From contig NZ_BCTA01000093.1 of the NCBI RefSeq assembly GCF_001570485.1, positions 186,001 to 250,000 of the forward strand: DNA of 64,000 bases, in the 5' to 3' direction. The DNA comes from Mycolicibacterium novocastrense (lineage in GTDB: Bacteria; Actinomycetota; Actinomycetes; Mycobacteriales; Mycobacteriaceae). Of the stretch, positions 18,596 to 27,436 are shown one piece after another. Under the pieces are notes generated by a model. It was not told the origin of the DNA. It saw nothing but the letters and a program-made list of their open reading frames with translations, and searched no databases. The translations under genes were made by a program, and so were the position numbers. The stretch's first letter is position 1; each line of letters begins with the position of its first letter.

Positions 18596-19945
18596 ATGAG
18601 CACCGAACACGACGACCCGAGCGCTCGCTGGACCTTCGAAACCAAACAGGTCCACGCCGGACAGAGCCCCGACAGCGCGACCAACGCCCGCGCCCTGCCC
18701 ATCTACCAGACCACGTCGTACACGTTCGACAGCACGGATCACGCCGCCGCGCTGTTCGGCCTCGCCGAGCCCGGCAACATCTACACGCGGATCATGAACC
18801 CGACGACCGACGTCGTCGAACAGCGCATCGCCGCGCTCGAAGGCGGCGTCGCCGCGCTGTTCCTGGCGTCCGGACAGGCCGCATCGACGTTCGCGATCCT
18901 GAACCTGGCCGACACCGGCGACCACATCGTGTCCAGCCCCCGGCTCTATGGCGGCACCTACAACCTGTTCCACTACTCGCTTCCGAAGCTCGGTATCGAG
19001 GTCAGCTTCGTGGACGATCCCGACGACCTCGACTCCTGGCGGTCCGCGGTGCGCCCGAACACCAAGGCCTTCTTCGCCGAGACGATCTCCAACCCGAAGA
19101 TCGACGTGCTCGACATCCCCAACGTCGCCGCGGCCGCCCACGACGCCGGAGTTCCGCTGATCGTCGACAACACGATCGCCACGCCGTATCTGATCCAACC
19201 GTTGAGCCACGGCGCCGACATCGTCGTGCACTCGGCCACCAAGTACCTCGGCGGCCACGGCAACGCGATCGCGGGCGTGATCGTCGACGGCGGCGCGTTC
19301 GACTGGACCAACGGGAAGTTCCCCGGCTTCACCGAACCCGACCCCAGCTACCACGGCGTGGTGTTCGCGGAGCTGGGCCCGCCGGCCTATGCCCTCAAGG
19401 CGCGCGTGCAGCTGCTGCGCGACCTCGGTTCGGCGGCGTCGCCGTTCAACGCGTTCCTGGTGGCCCAGGGACTGGAGACGTTGAGCCTGCGCGTCGAGCG
19501 GCACGTCGAGAACGCACAGAAGGTCGCCGAGTATCTGGCGGGACACCAGGACGTCATCTCGGTCAACTACGCCGGGTTGCCGTCGTCTCCGTGGCACGAG
19601 CTCGGAAAGAAGCTGGCGCCCAAGGGGACCGGTGCCGTGCTCGCGTTCGAGCTGGCCGGTGGGGTCGACGCCGGAAAGGCGTTCGTCAACGCGCTGACCC
19701 TGCACAGCCATGTCGCCAACATCGGCGACGTGCGGTCGCTGGTGATCCATCCGGCGTCCACCACACATGCGCAGCTGGCGCCGGAGGAGCAGTTGGCCAC
19801 CGGCGTCACACCCGGGCTGGTGCGCCTTGCCGTCGGCATCGAGGGCATCGACGACATCCTGGCCGATCTGGAGCAGGGCTTCGCGGCCGCCAAGCCGCTG
19901 CGCTCCGCAGGCAAGTCCGATCCGAACACCACGGCGGCGTTCTGA
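18596..19945 (+). CDS. metC: O-acetylhomoserine sulfhydrylase (MetC/MetY)
   Basis: A 449-residue PLP enzyme of the Cys/Met metabolism family that converts O-acetylhomoserine plus sulfide to homocysteine. Visible motifs are TTSYTFDS near the N-terminus, the Tyr/Arg phosphate-binding pair in NIYTRIMNPTTD, and the Schiff-base Lys in HSATKYLGGHGN near residue 215. The ATG follows AGGAGA. It is under a SAM-IV riboswitch and coupled to metX with a 1-base stop/start overlap (TGATG). The position matches Rv3340, which carries the name metC although the reaction is that of MetY. Confidence 0.95.
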   Translation: MSTEHDDPSARWTFETKQVHAGQSPDSATNARALPIYQTTSYTFDSTDHAAALFGLAEPGNIYTRIMNPTTDVVEQRIAALEGGVAALFLASGQAASTFAILNLADTGDHIVSSPRLYGGTYNLFHYSLPKLGIEVSFVDDPDDLDSWRSAVRPNTKAFFAETISNPKIDVLDIPNVAAAAHDAGVPLIVDNTIATPYLIQPLSHGADIVVHSATKYLGGHGNAIAGVIVDGGAFDWTNGKFPGFTEPDPSYHGVVFAELGPPAYALKARVQLLRDLGSAASPFNAFLVAQGLETLSLRVERHVENAQKVAEYLAGHQDVISVNYAGLPSSPWHELGKKLAPKGTGAVLAFELAGGVDAGKAFVNALTLHSHVANIGDVRSLVIHPASTTHAQLAPEEQLATGVTPGLVRLAVGIEGIDDILADLEQGFAAAKPLRSAGKSDPNTTAAF

Positions 19946-21078
19946 TGACCCTCTCCGACCTGGAAGTCGAGGTGCCACTCCTGAATCTGCCCGCGGAAGG
20001 CGAGATCGGCGTGGTCGACATCGGCCCGCTGACGCTGGAGAACGGCGCGGTCATCGACGACGTGTCGATCGCCGTGCAGCGCTGGGGTGAGCTGTCGCCC
20101 GAGCGCGACAACGTCGTCGTGGTGCTGCACGCGCTGACCGGCGACTCCCACATCACCGGTCCCGCGGGACCCGACCATCCGACCCCCGGTTGGTGGGACG
20201 GCGTGGCCGGTCCCGGCGGACCCATCGACACCGACCGTTGGTGCGCGGTGGCGACCAACGTGCTCGGCGGGTGCCGCGGCTCGACCGGCCCGAGCTCACC
20301 ACACCCCGACGGCAAGCCGTGGGGCTCGCGTTTCCCGGTCGTCTCCGTGCGCGATCAGGTGCGCGCCGACATCGCCGCGCTGGAGGCGTTCGGCATCACC
20401 GAGGTCGCCGCGGTCATGGGCGGCTCGCTGGGTGGCGCCCGCGCGCTGGAGTGGATGGTCGGCCATCCGGACCGGGTGCGCGCGGGGCTGGTGCTGGCCG
20501 TCGGCGCGCGTGCCACCGCGGACCAGATCGGCACCCAGAGTTCTCAGGTCGCCGCGATCAAGGCCGACCCGAACTGGCAGAACGGCGACTACTACGGCAC
20601 GGGCCTGTCCCCCGATCTCGGCATGGAGATCGCCCGGCGGTTCGCCCATCTGACCTACCGCGGGGAACTCGAGCTCGACACGCGGTTCGCCAACGATCCG
20701 CAGGACGACGAGGACCCCGGCGTCGGCGGCCGCTACGCCGTGCAGAGCTATCTGGAGCATCAGGGCCGAAAGCTGGTGTCGCGGTTCGATGCCGGCACGT
20801 ATGTGGCCCTGACCGAGGCGCTGTCCGGCCACGACGTCGGACGCGGACGCGGGGGTGTCGAGGCCGCGCTGCGCGGCTGTCCGGTGCCCGCGGTGGTCGG
20901 CGGCATCACCTCCGACCGGCTCTACCCGCTTCGGCTGCAGGAGGAGCTGGCCGAATTGCTGCCGGGCTGCGCCGGTCTCGATGTCGTGGAGTCGATCTAC
21001 GGGCATGACGGCTTCCTGGTGGAGAGCGACGCGGTCTACAAGCTGATCCGGCGGGCGTTGGAGCTGGCAGCGCGGTGA
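19945..21078 (+). CDS. metX: Homoserine O-acetyltransferase
   Basis: A 377-residue alpha/beta-hydrolase-fold acetyltransferase that makes O-acetylhomoserine for the MetC reaction. Nucleophile Ser is in MGGSLGGARALEW, the catalytic Asp is in GITSDRLYPL and the His is in IYGHDGFLVE. The GCRGSTGPSSPHPDG segment is typical of MetX. It is co-transcribed with metC, and the next gene starts in a 4-base overlap (GTGA). It is called metA at the corresponding M. tuberculosis locus (Rv3341). Confidence 0.95.
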   Translation: MTLSDLEVEVPLLNLPAEGEIGVVDIGPLTLENGAVIDDVSIAVQRWGELSPERDNVVVVLHALTGDSHITGPAGPDHPTPGWWDGVAGPGGPIDTDRWCAVATNVLGGCRGSTGPSSPHPDGKPWGSRFPVVSVRDQVRADIAALEAFGITEVAAVMGGSLGGARALEWMVGHPDRVRAGLVLAVGARATADQIGTQSSQVAAIKADPNWQNGDYYGTGLSPDLGMEIARRFAHLTYRGELELDTRFANDPQDDEDPGVGGRYAVQSYLEHQGRKLVSRFDAGTYVALTEALSGHDVGRGRGGVEAALRGCPVPAVVGGITSDRLYPLRLQEELAELLPGCAGLDVVESIYGHDGFLVESDAVYKLIRRALELAAR

Positions 21079-21806
21079 GCCGACCGGAACAGGACCGCTC
21101 GCTGTCCTTCGGCGCCGAAGCCGCGGCCTACGAACGCGGTCGGCCGTCGTATCCGCCCGAGGCGATCGACTGGCTGCTGCCGTCGGCCGCCGCCAAGGTG
21201 CTCGACCTCGGGGCGGGCACGGGCAAACTGACCACGCGCCTGGTGGAGCGCGGCCTCGACGTCGTCGCCGTCGATCCGATTCCCGAAATGCTTGAGCTGC
21301 TGAGCCGTTCGCTTCCCGAGACGCCCGCTCTGCTCGGCACCGCCGAGGAGATCCCGCTGCCCGACGACAGCGTGGACGCCGTGCTGGTGGCCCAGGCCTG
21401 GCACTGGTTCGATCCCGACATCGCGGTCAAGGAGGTGGCGCGCGTGCTGCGCCCCGGCGGCCGGCTGGGCCTGGTGTGGAACACTCGCGACGAGCGGCTC
21501 GGCTGGGTCAAAGACCTCGGCCGCATCATCGGCCACGAGCACGATCCGTTCAGCAACACCGTGTCGCTGCCCGAGCCGTTCACCGGCGTCGAACGTCATC
21601 AGGTGGAGTGGACGAGTTACCTGACGCCCCAAGCGCTCATCGACCTCGTCGCGTCGCGCAGCTACTGCATCACCTCACCGGAGCAGGTGCGCACCAGGAC
21701 GCTGGACCGCGTGCGCGAGCTGCTGGCGACCCATCCGGCGCTGGCCAACGCCACCGGGCTGGCGCTGCCGTACGTCACGGTGTGCATCCGGGCCACGCTG
21801 GCCTGA
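21075..21806 (+). CDS. Class I SAM-dependent methyltransferase (Rv3342 type)
   Basis: A 243-residue methyltransferase. Motif I is VLDLGAGTGKLT near residue 42, followed by an acidic residue (VVAVDPIPEM) that would bind the SAM ribose. The core VLVAQAWHWFDPD...VLRPGGRLGLVWN is typical of the methyltransf_11 family. It is the third gene of the SAM-IV-controlled metC-metX operon, so a SAM-consuming enzyme is being switched with methionine synthesis. The acceptor is unknown. GTG start overlapping the metX stop. Confidence 0.88.
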   Translation: MSRPEQDRSLSFGAEAAAYERGRPSYPPEAIDWLLPSAAAKVLDLGAGTGKLTTRLVERGLDVVAVDPIPEMLELLSRSLPETPALLGTAEEIPLPDDSVDAVLVAQAWHWFDPDIAVKEVARVLRPGGRLGLVWNTRDERLGWVKDLGRIIGHEHDPFSNTVSLPEPFTGVERHQVEWTSYLTPQALIDLVASRSYCITSPEQVRTRTLDRVRELLATHPALANATGLALPYVTVCIRATLA

Positions 21807-21891
21807 CCGCCGCGCCGAACGTGGGTTACCCGCACGCCCTTTTCGAAAAAGCGTGCATCAAGCCCACACTCGGCGACTGAAGACTGAAGTG

Positions 21892-22185
21892 CTAGCTGGT
21901 GCCCAGCGGGTCGATGGTCCACGCGATGTAGAGCATCGTCGCGCTGACGGTCGCGGTGGTGACGAAATCGACGCCCCGGCTGCGCACCGCCAGCAGCCCC
22001 GCGCGGTCGTCGCTCAACAGCAGCCGCAGCGCGGCCGCCACCCCGACCCCGATCGCCATCACCAGCGCGCCGCGTCGCCAATAGCCCGCGACCACCAGGA
22101 CGAACGCGGCGGCGAAGATCAGCCCGACCGACCAGAACGGCCATTGACCGGTGAAGACCTTGCGCGCGAACTCCTTTGGCGTCAC
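21892..22185 (-). CDS. DUF3017 small membrane protein (Rv3355c type)
   Basis: A 97-residue protein with three hydrophobic segments (WPFWSVGLIFAAAFVLVVAGY, ALVMAIGVGVAAALRLLL, VDFVTTATVSATMLYIAW). It matches the actinobacterial DUF3017 family, which almost always follows folD. The GTG start overlaps the folD stop by 4 bases, so translation is coupled. Function unknown. Confidence 0.85.
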   Translation of the reverse strand: MTPKEFARKVFTGQWPFWSVGLIFAAAFVLVVAGYWRRGALVMAIGVGVAAALRLLLSDDRAGLLAVRSRGVDFVTTATVSATMLYIAWTIDPLGTS

Positions 22186-23066
22186 GTCGCGGCCAGTACC
22201 TCCGCGCGCTCGACCACGTTCGTCAGCAGGAACGCCCGCGTCAGCGGGCCCACGCCACCCGGATTGGGCGAGACGTGCCCGGCGACGTCCCAGACGTCGG
22301 GGTGGACGTCACCGACGAGCTTGCCGTTCTCGTCGCGGCTGACCCCGACGTCGACGACCGCCGCGCCGGGCCGCACCATCTCGGCGGTCACCATGTGCGG
22401 CATCCCCGCCGCGGCGATGATGATGTCGGCCTCTCGCGCCAACTCCGGCAGATGACGAGTCGCGGTGTGGCACAACGTCACCGTCGCGTTCTCCGAACGA
22501 CGGGTCAGCAGCAGCCCCAGCGGGCGCCCGACCGTCACACCGCGGCCGATGACGACGACATGCGCGCCGGCGATCTCCACCTCGTAGCGCCGCAGCAGGT
22601 GCACGATCCCGCGCGGGGTGCACGGCAGCGGGGCGGGTTCGTTGAGAACCAGCCGCCCGAGGTTGGTCGGATGCAGACCGTCGGCGTCCTTACCCGGATC
22701 GACGCGCTCCAGCGCGGCGTTCTCGTTGAGGTGCTTGGGCAGCGGCAACTGCACGATGTAGCCGGTGCACTCGGGGTTGGCGTTGAGCTCGTCGATCGTC
22801 TCGTCGAGCGTGGCCTGGTCGATGTCGGCGGGCAGGTCGCGGCGGATCGAGTTGATGCCGACCTTCGCGCAGTCGGAGTGCTTGCCGCGCACGTAGGCAT
22901 GAGAGCCGGGGTCGTCGCCGACGAGCACGGTCCCCAGCCCCGGCGTGCGCCCCGCCACCGCGGCCGAGCCGCGAAGACGGCCCTGTGTCAGCGCCGCGAC
23001 GCGTTCGGTGAGGTCGACGAAGATCTCGTCGCGCGTGGCCTTGCCGTCCAGTGTGATCGCACCCAC
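22182..23066 (-). CDS. folD: Bifunctional methylenetetrahydrofolate dehydrogenase/cyclohydrolase
   Basis: A 294-residue cytoplasmic enzyme that interconverts 5,10-methylene-THF, methenyl-THF and 10-formyl-THF. The catalytic YxxxK is in AYVRGKHSDCAKVGI, the substrate loop is VQLPLPKHLNE, and the NADP-binding loop is GRGVTVGRPLG in place of the more usual GRS-VG-P. The C-terminal signature is NPGGVGPLTRAFLL. GTG start. It matches Rv3356c in position and is followed by DUF3017. Confidence 0.94.
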   Translation of the reverse strand: MGAITLDGKATRDEIFVDLTERVAALTQGRLRGSAAVAGRTPGLGTVLVGDDPGSHAYVRGKHSDCAKVGINSIRRDLPADIDQATLDETIDELNANPECTGYIVQLPLPKHLNENAALERVDPGKDADGLHPTNLGRLVLNEPAPLPCTPRGIVHLLRRYEVEIAGAHVVVIGRGVTVGRPLGLLLTRRSENATVTLCHTATRHLPELAREADIIIAAAGMPHMVTAEMVRPGAAVVDVGVSRDENGKLVGDVHPDVWDVAGHVSPNPGGVGPLTRAFLLTNVVERAEVLAAT

Positions 23067-23094
23067 GGGTCACAGTCTGGCATGCTCCTTGTCT

Positions 23095-24318
23095 ATGAAC
23101 ACTGCGCCCAATGTGTTCACCCCGGCCAAGCTCGGCCCGGTGACGCTGCGCAACCGGATCATCAAGGCGGCGACGTTCGAGGCGTCGACGCCGAACGCGC
23201 TCGTCACCGACGATCTGATCAACTACCACCGGCTGCCCGCCGCCGGCGGAGTCGGGATGACGACGGTCGCCTACTGCGCGGTCGCCCCCGGCGGGCGCAC
23301 CGACGGCTGGCAAATCTGGATGCGCCCGGAGGCGGTGCCGGGACTCAAGCGGCTGACGGATGCGATTCACGCCGAGGGCGCCGCGATCAGCGCGCAGATC
23401 GGCCACGCCGGACCGGTGGCGAACGCGCGGACCAACAAGGCCAAGGCGCTGGCGCCGATCCGGTTCTTCAACCCGCTGTCGATGCGGTTCGCCAAGAAGG
23501 CCACCCGTGAAGACATCCGCGAGGTCACCGAGGCGCACGCCAACGCCGCGCGCCTGGCCATCGAATCCGGTTTCGACGCCGTCGAAATCCACCTCGGCCA
23601 CAACTATCTCGCCAGCTCGTTCCTGTCCCCGCTGCTCAACCGCCGCACCGACGAGTTCGGCGGCTCGCTGGAGAACCGCGCGAAGGTGGCCCGCGGCGTC
23701 GTCATGGCGGTGCGGCGCGCGGTGGAAAAGGAAGGCACCCCGATCGCGGTCACCGCGAAGCTGACCATGACCGACGGTGTGCGCGGCGGCATTCCGATCG
23801 AGGAGTCGCTGCAGACCGCGAAATGGCTCGAAGAGGACGGCGGCCTGGACGCCATCGAACTCACCGCCGGCAGTTCGCTGGTCAACCCGATGTACCTGTT
23901 CCACGGCGACGCGCCGATCAAGGAGTTCGCCGGCGCGTTCAAGCCGCCGATCCGGTGGGGTATCCGGATGACCGGCAAGAAATTCCTACGCGAGTACCCC
24001 TACCGCGAGGCGTTTCTGCTACGGCACGCCCAGAAGTTCCGCGCCGAGCTCAAGATCCCGCTGATCCTGTTGGGCGGCATCACCAACCGCGAGTCGATGG
24101 ACCTCGCGATGGCCGAAGGCTTCGAGTTCGTCGCGATGGGGCGTGCGCTGCTGGCCGAACCGGACCTGATCAACCGCATCCAGGCCGACAGTTCGGTGCG
24201 CTCGATCTGCGATCACTGCAACAAGTGCATGCCGACGATCTACAGCCACACCCACTGCGTGCTGACCGGGGCGCCGGACAACTATCAGCCGTCGACGGCG
24301 GGCCGCGGCTCGACGTAG
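23095..24318 (+). CDS. NADH:flavin oxidoreductase / old yellow enzyme family (Rv3359 type)
   Basis: A 407-residue FMN TIM-barrel oxidoreductase. N-terminal FTPAKLGPVTLRNRIIKAATFE, the family QIGHAGP, the signature GFDAVEIHLGHNYLASSFLSP and a phosphate-binding LLGGITNRE...EFVAMGRALLAEPDLI are visible. A C-terminal CDHCNKC resembles the iron-sulfur-ligand region of dienoyl-CoA reductase relatives but lacks the second half of that domain. The substrate is unknown. The ATG at 23095 is chosen because the domain begins right after it. Converges with 34 bases overlap on the next gene. Confidence 0.85.
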   Translation: MNTAPNVFTPAKLGPVTLRNRIIKAATFEASTPNALVTDDLINYHRLPAAGGVGMTTVAYCAVAPGGRTDGWQIWMRPEAVPGLKRLTDAIHAEGAAISAQIGHAGPVANARTNKAKALAPIRFFNPLSMRFAKKATREDIREVTEAHANAARLAIESGFDAVEIHLGHNYLASSFLSPLLNRRTDEFGGSLENRAKVARGVVMAVRRAVEKEGTPIAVTAKLTMTDGVRGGIPIEESLQTAKWLEEDGGLDAIELTAGSSLVNPMYLFHGDAPIKEFAGAFKPPIRWGIRMTGKKFLREYPYREAFLLRHAQKFRAELKIPLILLGGITNRESMDLAMAEGFEFVAMGRALLAEPDLINRIQADSSVRSICDHCNKCMPTIYSHTHCVLTGAPDNYQPSTAGRGST

Positions 24319-24704
24319 GCGACCATCGGTTCGGTCACCAACACGCGGTCGTCGGCGGTCACGACGAGTTCCTTGGCCGAGAACGTGTACGTGGCGCCCT
24401 CGTTCTCGACGGTGAAGACGCCGTCACTGTTTGCGACCGCGGGCGCGGTCAGCACCAGACCGTCGCTCATCCGCACCCCGCGGTACTCGTAGTTGCCGCC
24501 CCGTTCGCAGATCGCGACGAGCGCGAACTGAGTGCGGCCCAAAGCCGCTGGCTGCCATGGCGCCTCGCACCGGGCCTTGGAGTCGACGAACCCGCGGGCG
24601 TCGATCGCGATGGCGCTCTGCGCATCGACCGTCGGCGCCAGGAACGCCGCAACGACACAAAGCCCGCCAATGCCGACGACCAGGAACGGCGCCCGAGACA
24701 CCAT
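24285..24704 (-). CDS. Hypothetical secreted or membrane-anchored protein
   Basis: 139 residues, family not recognised. The N-terminus is a hydrophobic signal or anchor (PFLVVGIGGLCVVAAFLAP) followed by an extracytoplasmic domain with two cysteines (ARCEAPW and AICERG) that could form a disulfide. It is convergent with the flavin oxidoreductase and divergent from the FHA-ABC transporter gene. Confidence 0.65.
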   Translation of the reverse strand: MVSRAPFLVVGIGGLCVVAAFLAPTVDAQSAIAIDARGFVDSKARCEAPWQPAALGRTQFALVAICERGGNYEYRGVRMSDGLVLTAPAVANSDGVFTVENEGATYTFSAKELVVTADDRVLVTEPMVAYVEPRPAVDG

Positions 24705-24816
24705 GACCTATGGTGACCACGTTTCGTCGCCATCTGCGAGCGACTCGCCGGACGACCGGCAAACTTTCACGGTCGGACCACCGTGCCCTCCGTGCCTACC
24801 GTTAGAGTTGGCGTCG

Positions 24817-27426
24817 ATGAGCCGACCCGCCCCGCCCGCGCTGACCGTTCGGTACGACGGATCGACCCGAACCTTCGCGGCGGGGAACGACGTCGTCATC
24901 GGCCGCGATCTCCGCGCCGACGTTCGCATTGCCCACCCCCTGATCTCCCGTGCGCATCTGGTGGTGCGCTTCGATCAGGGCCGCTGGGTCGCGATCGACA
25001 ACGGCAGCCTCAACGGGATGTTCGTCAACAACCGCAGGGTTCCCGCGGTCGACATCCACGACGGGCAGACCGTCAACATCGGCAATCCGGACGGTCCACG
25101 CCTGACTTTCGAGATCGGGCGCCACCAGGGCGCGGTGGGCCGCACACCGACCGTGGCGGTACCGATCGCCAACCAGCGGCCGACGGGCAACTACCCGTCG
25201 GGTCCGCCCTCGGGTCCGCACACCGCGCGGCCGTACGGGCCGCCGCCGGGGCAATCGCGTCCACAACCGACCTACCCGAGCGCGCCTGCGCCACCCCGGT
25301 ATCCCAGCACGCCGCAGCCCGCGGCCTATACGACCCCGCAGCAGCCGGTGCGCCAGCCGATATCGTCACCGGCGCTCGAGTCGGCGACGATGATGGGGCC
25401 GACGGCGGCTCCGCGCTCCAGCGAGGGCAACCTCGCCACGAGCATGCTCAAGATCCTGCGACCGGGGAGCAGACCCGCCGACAACGCTCCCGGCGCGGTC
25501 AAGATCGGTCGAGCCACCGACAACGACATCGTCGTACCCGACGTGCTGGCGTCGCGCCACCACGCCACGCTGGTGCCGACACCTGCCGGTACCGAGATCG
25601 TCGACAACCGCAGCATCAACGGCACGTTCGTCAACGGTGCGCGGGTGGACTCGGCGCTGCTTCGCGACGGCGACAGGGTCACGATCGGCAACATCGACCT
25701 CGTCTTCTCCGGCGGGACGCTGGTCCGCGGCACCGAGACCGAGGCCGCGACCCGCACCGGCGGGCTGGAGGTGCACGGCGTCACGTGGACCATCGAGAAC
25801 AACAAGACCCTGCTGGACAACATCTCGATCGCCGCGCGGCCGGGGACACTGACCGCCGTCATCGGCCCGTCGGGCGCCGGTAAGTCGACGTTCGCGCGGT
25901 TGGTCGCCGGCTACACCCATCCGACGACGGGCACGGTGACCTTCGAGGGACACAACGTGCACGCCGAATACGCGTCGCTGCGCTCCCGGATCGGGATGGT
26001 TCCGCAGGACGACGTCGTCCATGGTCAGTTGACCGTGCGTCAGGCGCTGATGTACGCCGCGGAACTGCGTCTGCCGCCCGACACCACGAAGGCCGACCGG
26101 GAACAGGTCGTCATGCAGGTGCTCGAGGAACTCGAGATGACCAAGCATCTGGAGACCCGCGTCGACAAGCTCTCCGGCGGCCAGCGCAAACGCGCCTCGG
26201 TGGCACTGGAACTGTTGACCGGCCCGTCGCTGCTGATCCTCGACGAGCCGACCTCGGGCCTGGATCCCGCACTGGACCGCCAGGTCATGACGATGCTGCG
26301 GCAACTGGCCGACGCCGGGCGTGTCGTGCTGGTGGTCACGCACTCGCTGACCTATCTCGACGTCTGCGATCAGGTGCTGCTGCTGGCGCCGGGCGGAAAG
26401 ACCGCGTTCTACGGCCCGCCCAGCCAGATCGGTCCGTCGATGGGCACGACCAACTGGGCCGACATCTTCAGCTCGGTGGCCAGCGACCCCGAAGCGGCCA
26501 ACGAGCGGTTCCGTTCCCAGCACGGGCCGCCGCCACCGCCACCGCCGACCGAACAGCCGTCCGATCTGGGCAGCCCGACGAGTACGAGCGTGCGGCGGCA
26601 GTTCTCGACGATCGCGCGCCGTCAGGTGCGGTTGGTGATCTCCGACCGCGGTTACTTCGCGTTCCTGATGCTGCTGCCGTTCATCATGGGCGTGCTGTCG
26701 CTGTCGGTTCCCGGCGACGTCGGGTTCGGGGTGCCGGTGCCCGCTATGCAGGGCGGCCCGGCACCCAACGAGCCGGGCCAGATCCTGGTCATGCTCAACG
26801 TCGGCGCCATCTTCATGGGCACCGCGCTGACCATCCGGGCGCTGATCGGTGAGCGGGCGATCTTCCGCCGCGAGCAGGCCGTCGGATTGTCCACGACCGC
26901 ATACCTTTTGGCGAAGGTGTTCGTGTTCACGCTGTTCGCGATCGTGCAGTCGGCGATCGTGACGGCGATCGCGATCATCGGCAAGGGCTGGGGTCCGGGC
27001 GCCGTGGACAGCGGTGCGCTGATCGGTAACCGCAGTATCGAATTGTTCGTCGACATCGCGGTGACGACGGTGGCCGCGGCGATGGTGGGCCTGGCGCTGT
27101 CGGCGTTGGCCAGGTCCAACGAGCAGATCATGCCGCTGCTGGTGGTGGCGATCATGTCGCAGCTGGTGTTCTCGGGCGGCATGATCCCGGTGACGGACCG
27201 CATCGTGCTCGATCAGATGTCGTGGTTCACGCCTGCCCGTTGGGGTTTCGCGGCTTCGGCCTCGACGATCGACCTGATCCGGCTGGTGCCCGGCCCGTTG
27301 ACGCCCAACGACCGCCACTGGGAACACAGCGCTGGCACATGGCTGTTCGACATGGCCATGCTGGCACTGATCTGCATCGGCTACACGGCGTTCGTGCGCT
27401 GGCGGATCCGGCTGAGCAGCAGCTAG
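24817..27426 (+). CDS. ABC transporter with two FHA domains (Rv1747-like)
   Basis: An 869-residue half-transporter. FHA1 is at about 10-95 (IGRDLRADVRI, SRAH, NGMFVNN), then a Pro/Thr/Ser-rich linker, and FHA2 at about 215-305 (IGRATDNDIVV, SRHH, NGTFVNG). The ABC ATPase is at about 310-540, with Walker A GPSGAGKST near 349, signature LSGGQRKR near 452 and Walker B LLILDEPTSG. A Pro-rich stretch (PPPPPPTEQP) leads to an ABC-2 type permease with about six helices at the C-terminus. The length and layout match Rv1747 (865 residues), a cell-envelope glycolipid exporter controlled by PknF through FHA-phosphothreonine contacts. The ATG at 24817 places FHA1 at the N-terminus; the open frame upstream has no domain. 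Confidence 0.92.
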   Translation: MSRPAPPALTVRYDGSTRTFAAGNDVVIGRDLRADVRIAHPLISRAHLVVRFDQGRWVAIDNGSLNGMFVNNRRVPAVDIHDGQTVNIGNPDGPRLTFEIGRHQGAVGRTPTVAVPIANQRPTGNYPSGPPSGPHTARPYGPPPGQSRPQPTYPSAPAPPRYPSTPQPAAYTTPQQPVRQPISSPALESATMMGPTAAPRSSEGNLATSMLKILRPGSRPADNAPGAVKIGRATDNDIVVPDVLASRHHATLVPTPAGTEIVDNRSINGTFVNGARVDSALLRDGDRVTIGNIDLVFSGGTLVRGTETEAATRTGGLEVHGVTWTIENNKTLLDNISIAARPGTLTAVIGPSGAGKSTFARLVAGYTHPTTGTVTFEGHNVHAEYASLRSRIGMVPQDDVVHGQLTVRQALMYAAELRLPPDTTKADREQVVMQVLEELEMTKHLETRVDKLSGGQRKRASVALELLTGPSLLILDEPTSGLDPALDRQVMTMLRQLADAGRVVLVVTHSLTYLDVCDQVLLLAPGGKTAFYGPPSQIGPSMGTTNWADIFSSVASDPEAANERFRSQHGPPPPPPPTEQPSDLGSPTSTSVRRQFSTIARRQVRLVISDRGYFAFLMLLPFIMGVLSLSVPGDVGFGVPVPAMQGGPAPNEPGQILVMLNVGAIFMGTALTIRALIGERAIFRREQAVGLSTTAYLLAKVFVFTLFAIVQSAIVTAIAIIGKGWGPGAVDSGALIGNRSIELFVDIAVTTVAAAMVGLALSALARSNEQIMPLLVVAIMSQLVFSGGMIPVTDRIVLDQMSWFTPARWGFAASASTIDLIRLVPGPLTPNDRHWEHSAGTWLFDMAMLALICIGYTAFVRWRIRLSSS

Positions 27427-27436
27427 CGCAAGCCGC

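Noticed and set aside
23095..24318. Complete 2,4-dienoyl-CoA reductase with 4Fe-4S cluster
   Set aside because: The protein stops after the barrel and a CDHCNKC segment; the second FAD/NAD domain of that enzyme is absent.
25366..27327. 653-codon open frame opposite the FHA-ABC transporter
   Set aside because: Shadow of a gene with intact Walker and FHA motifs; no domain of its own.
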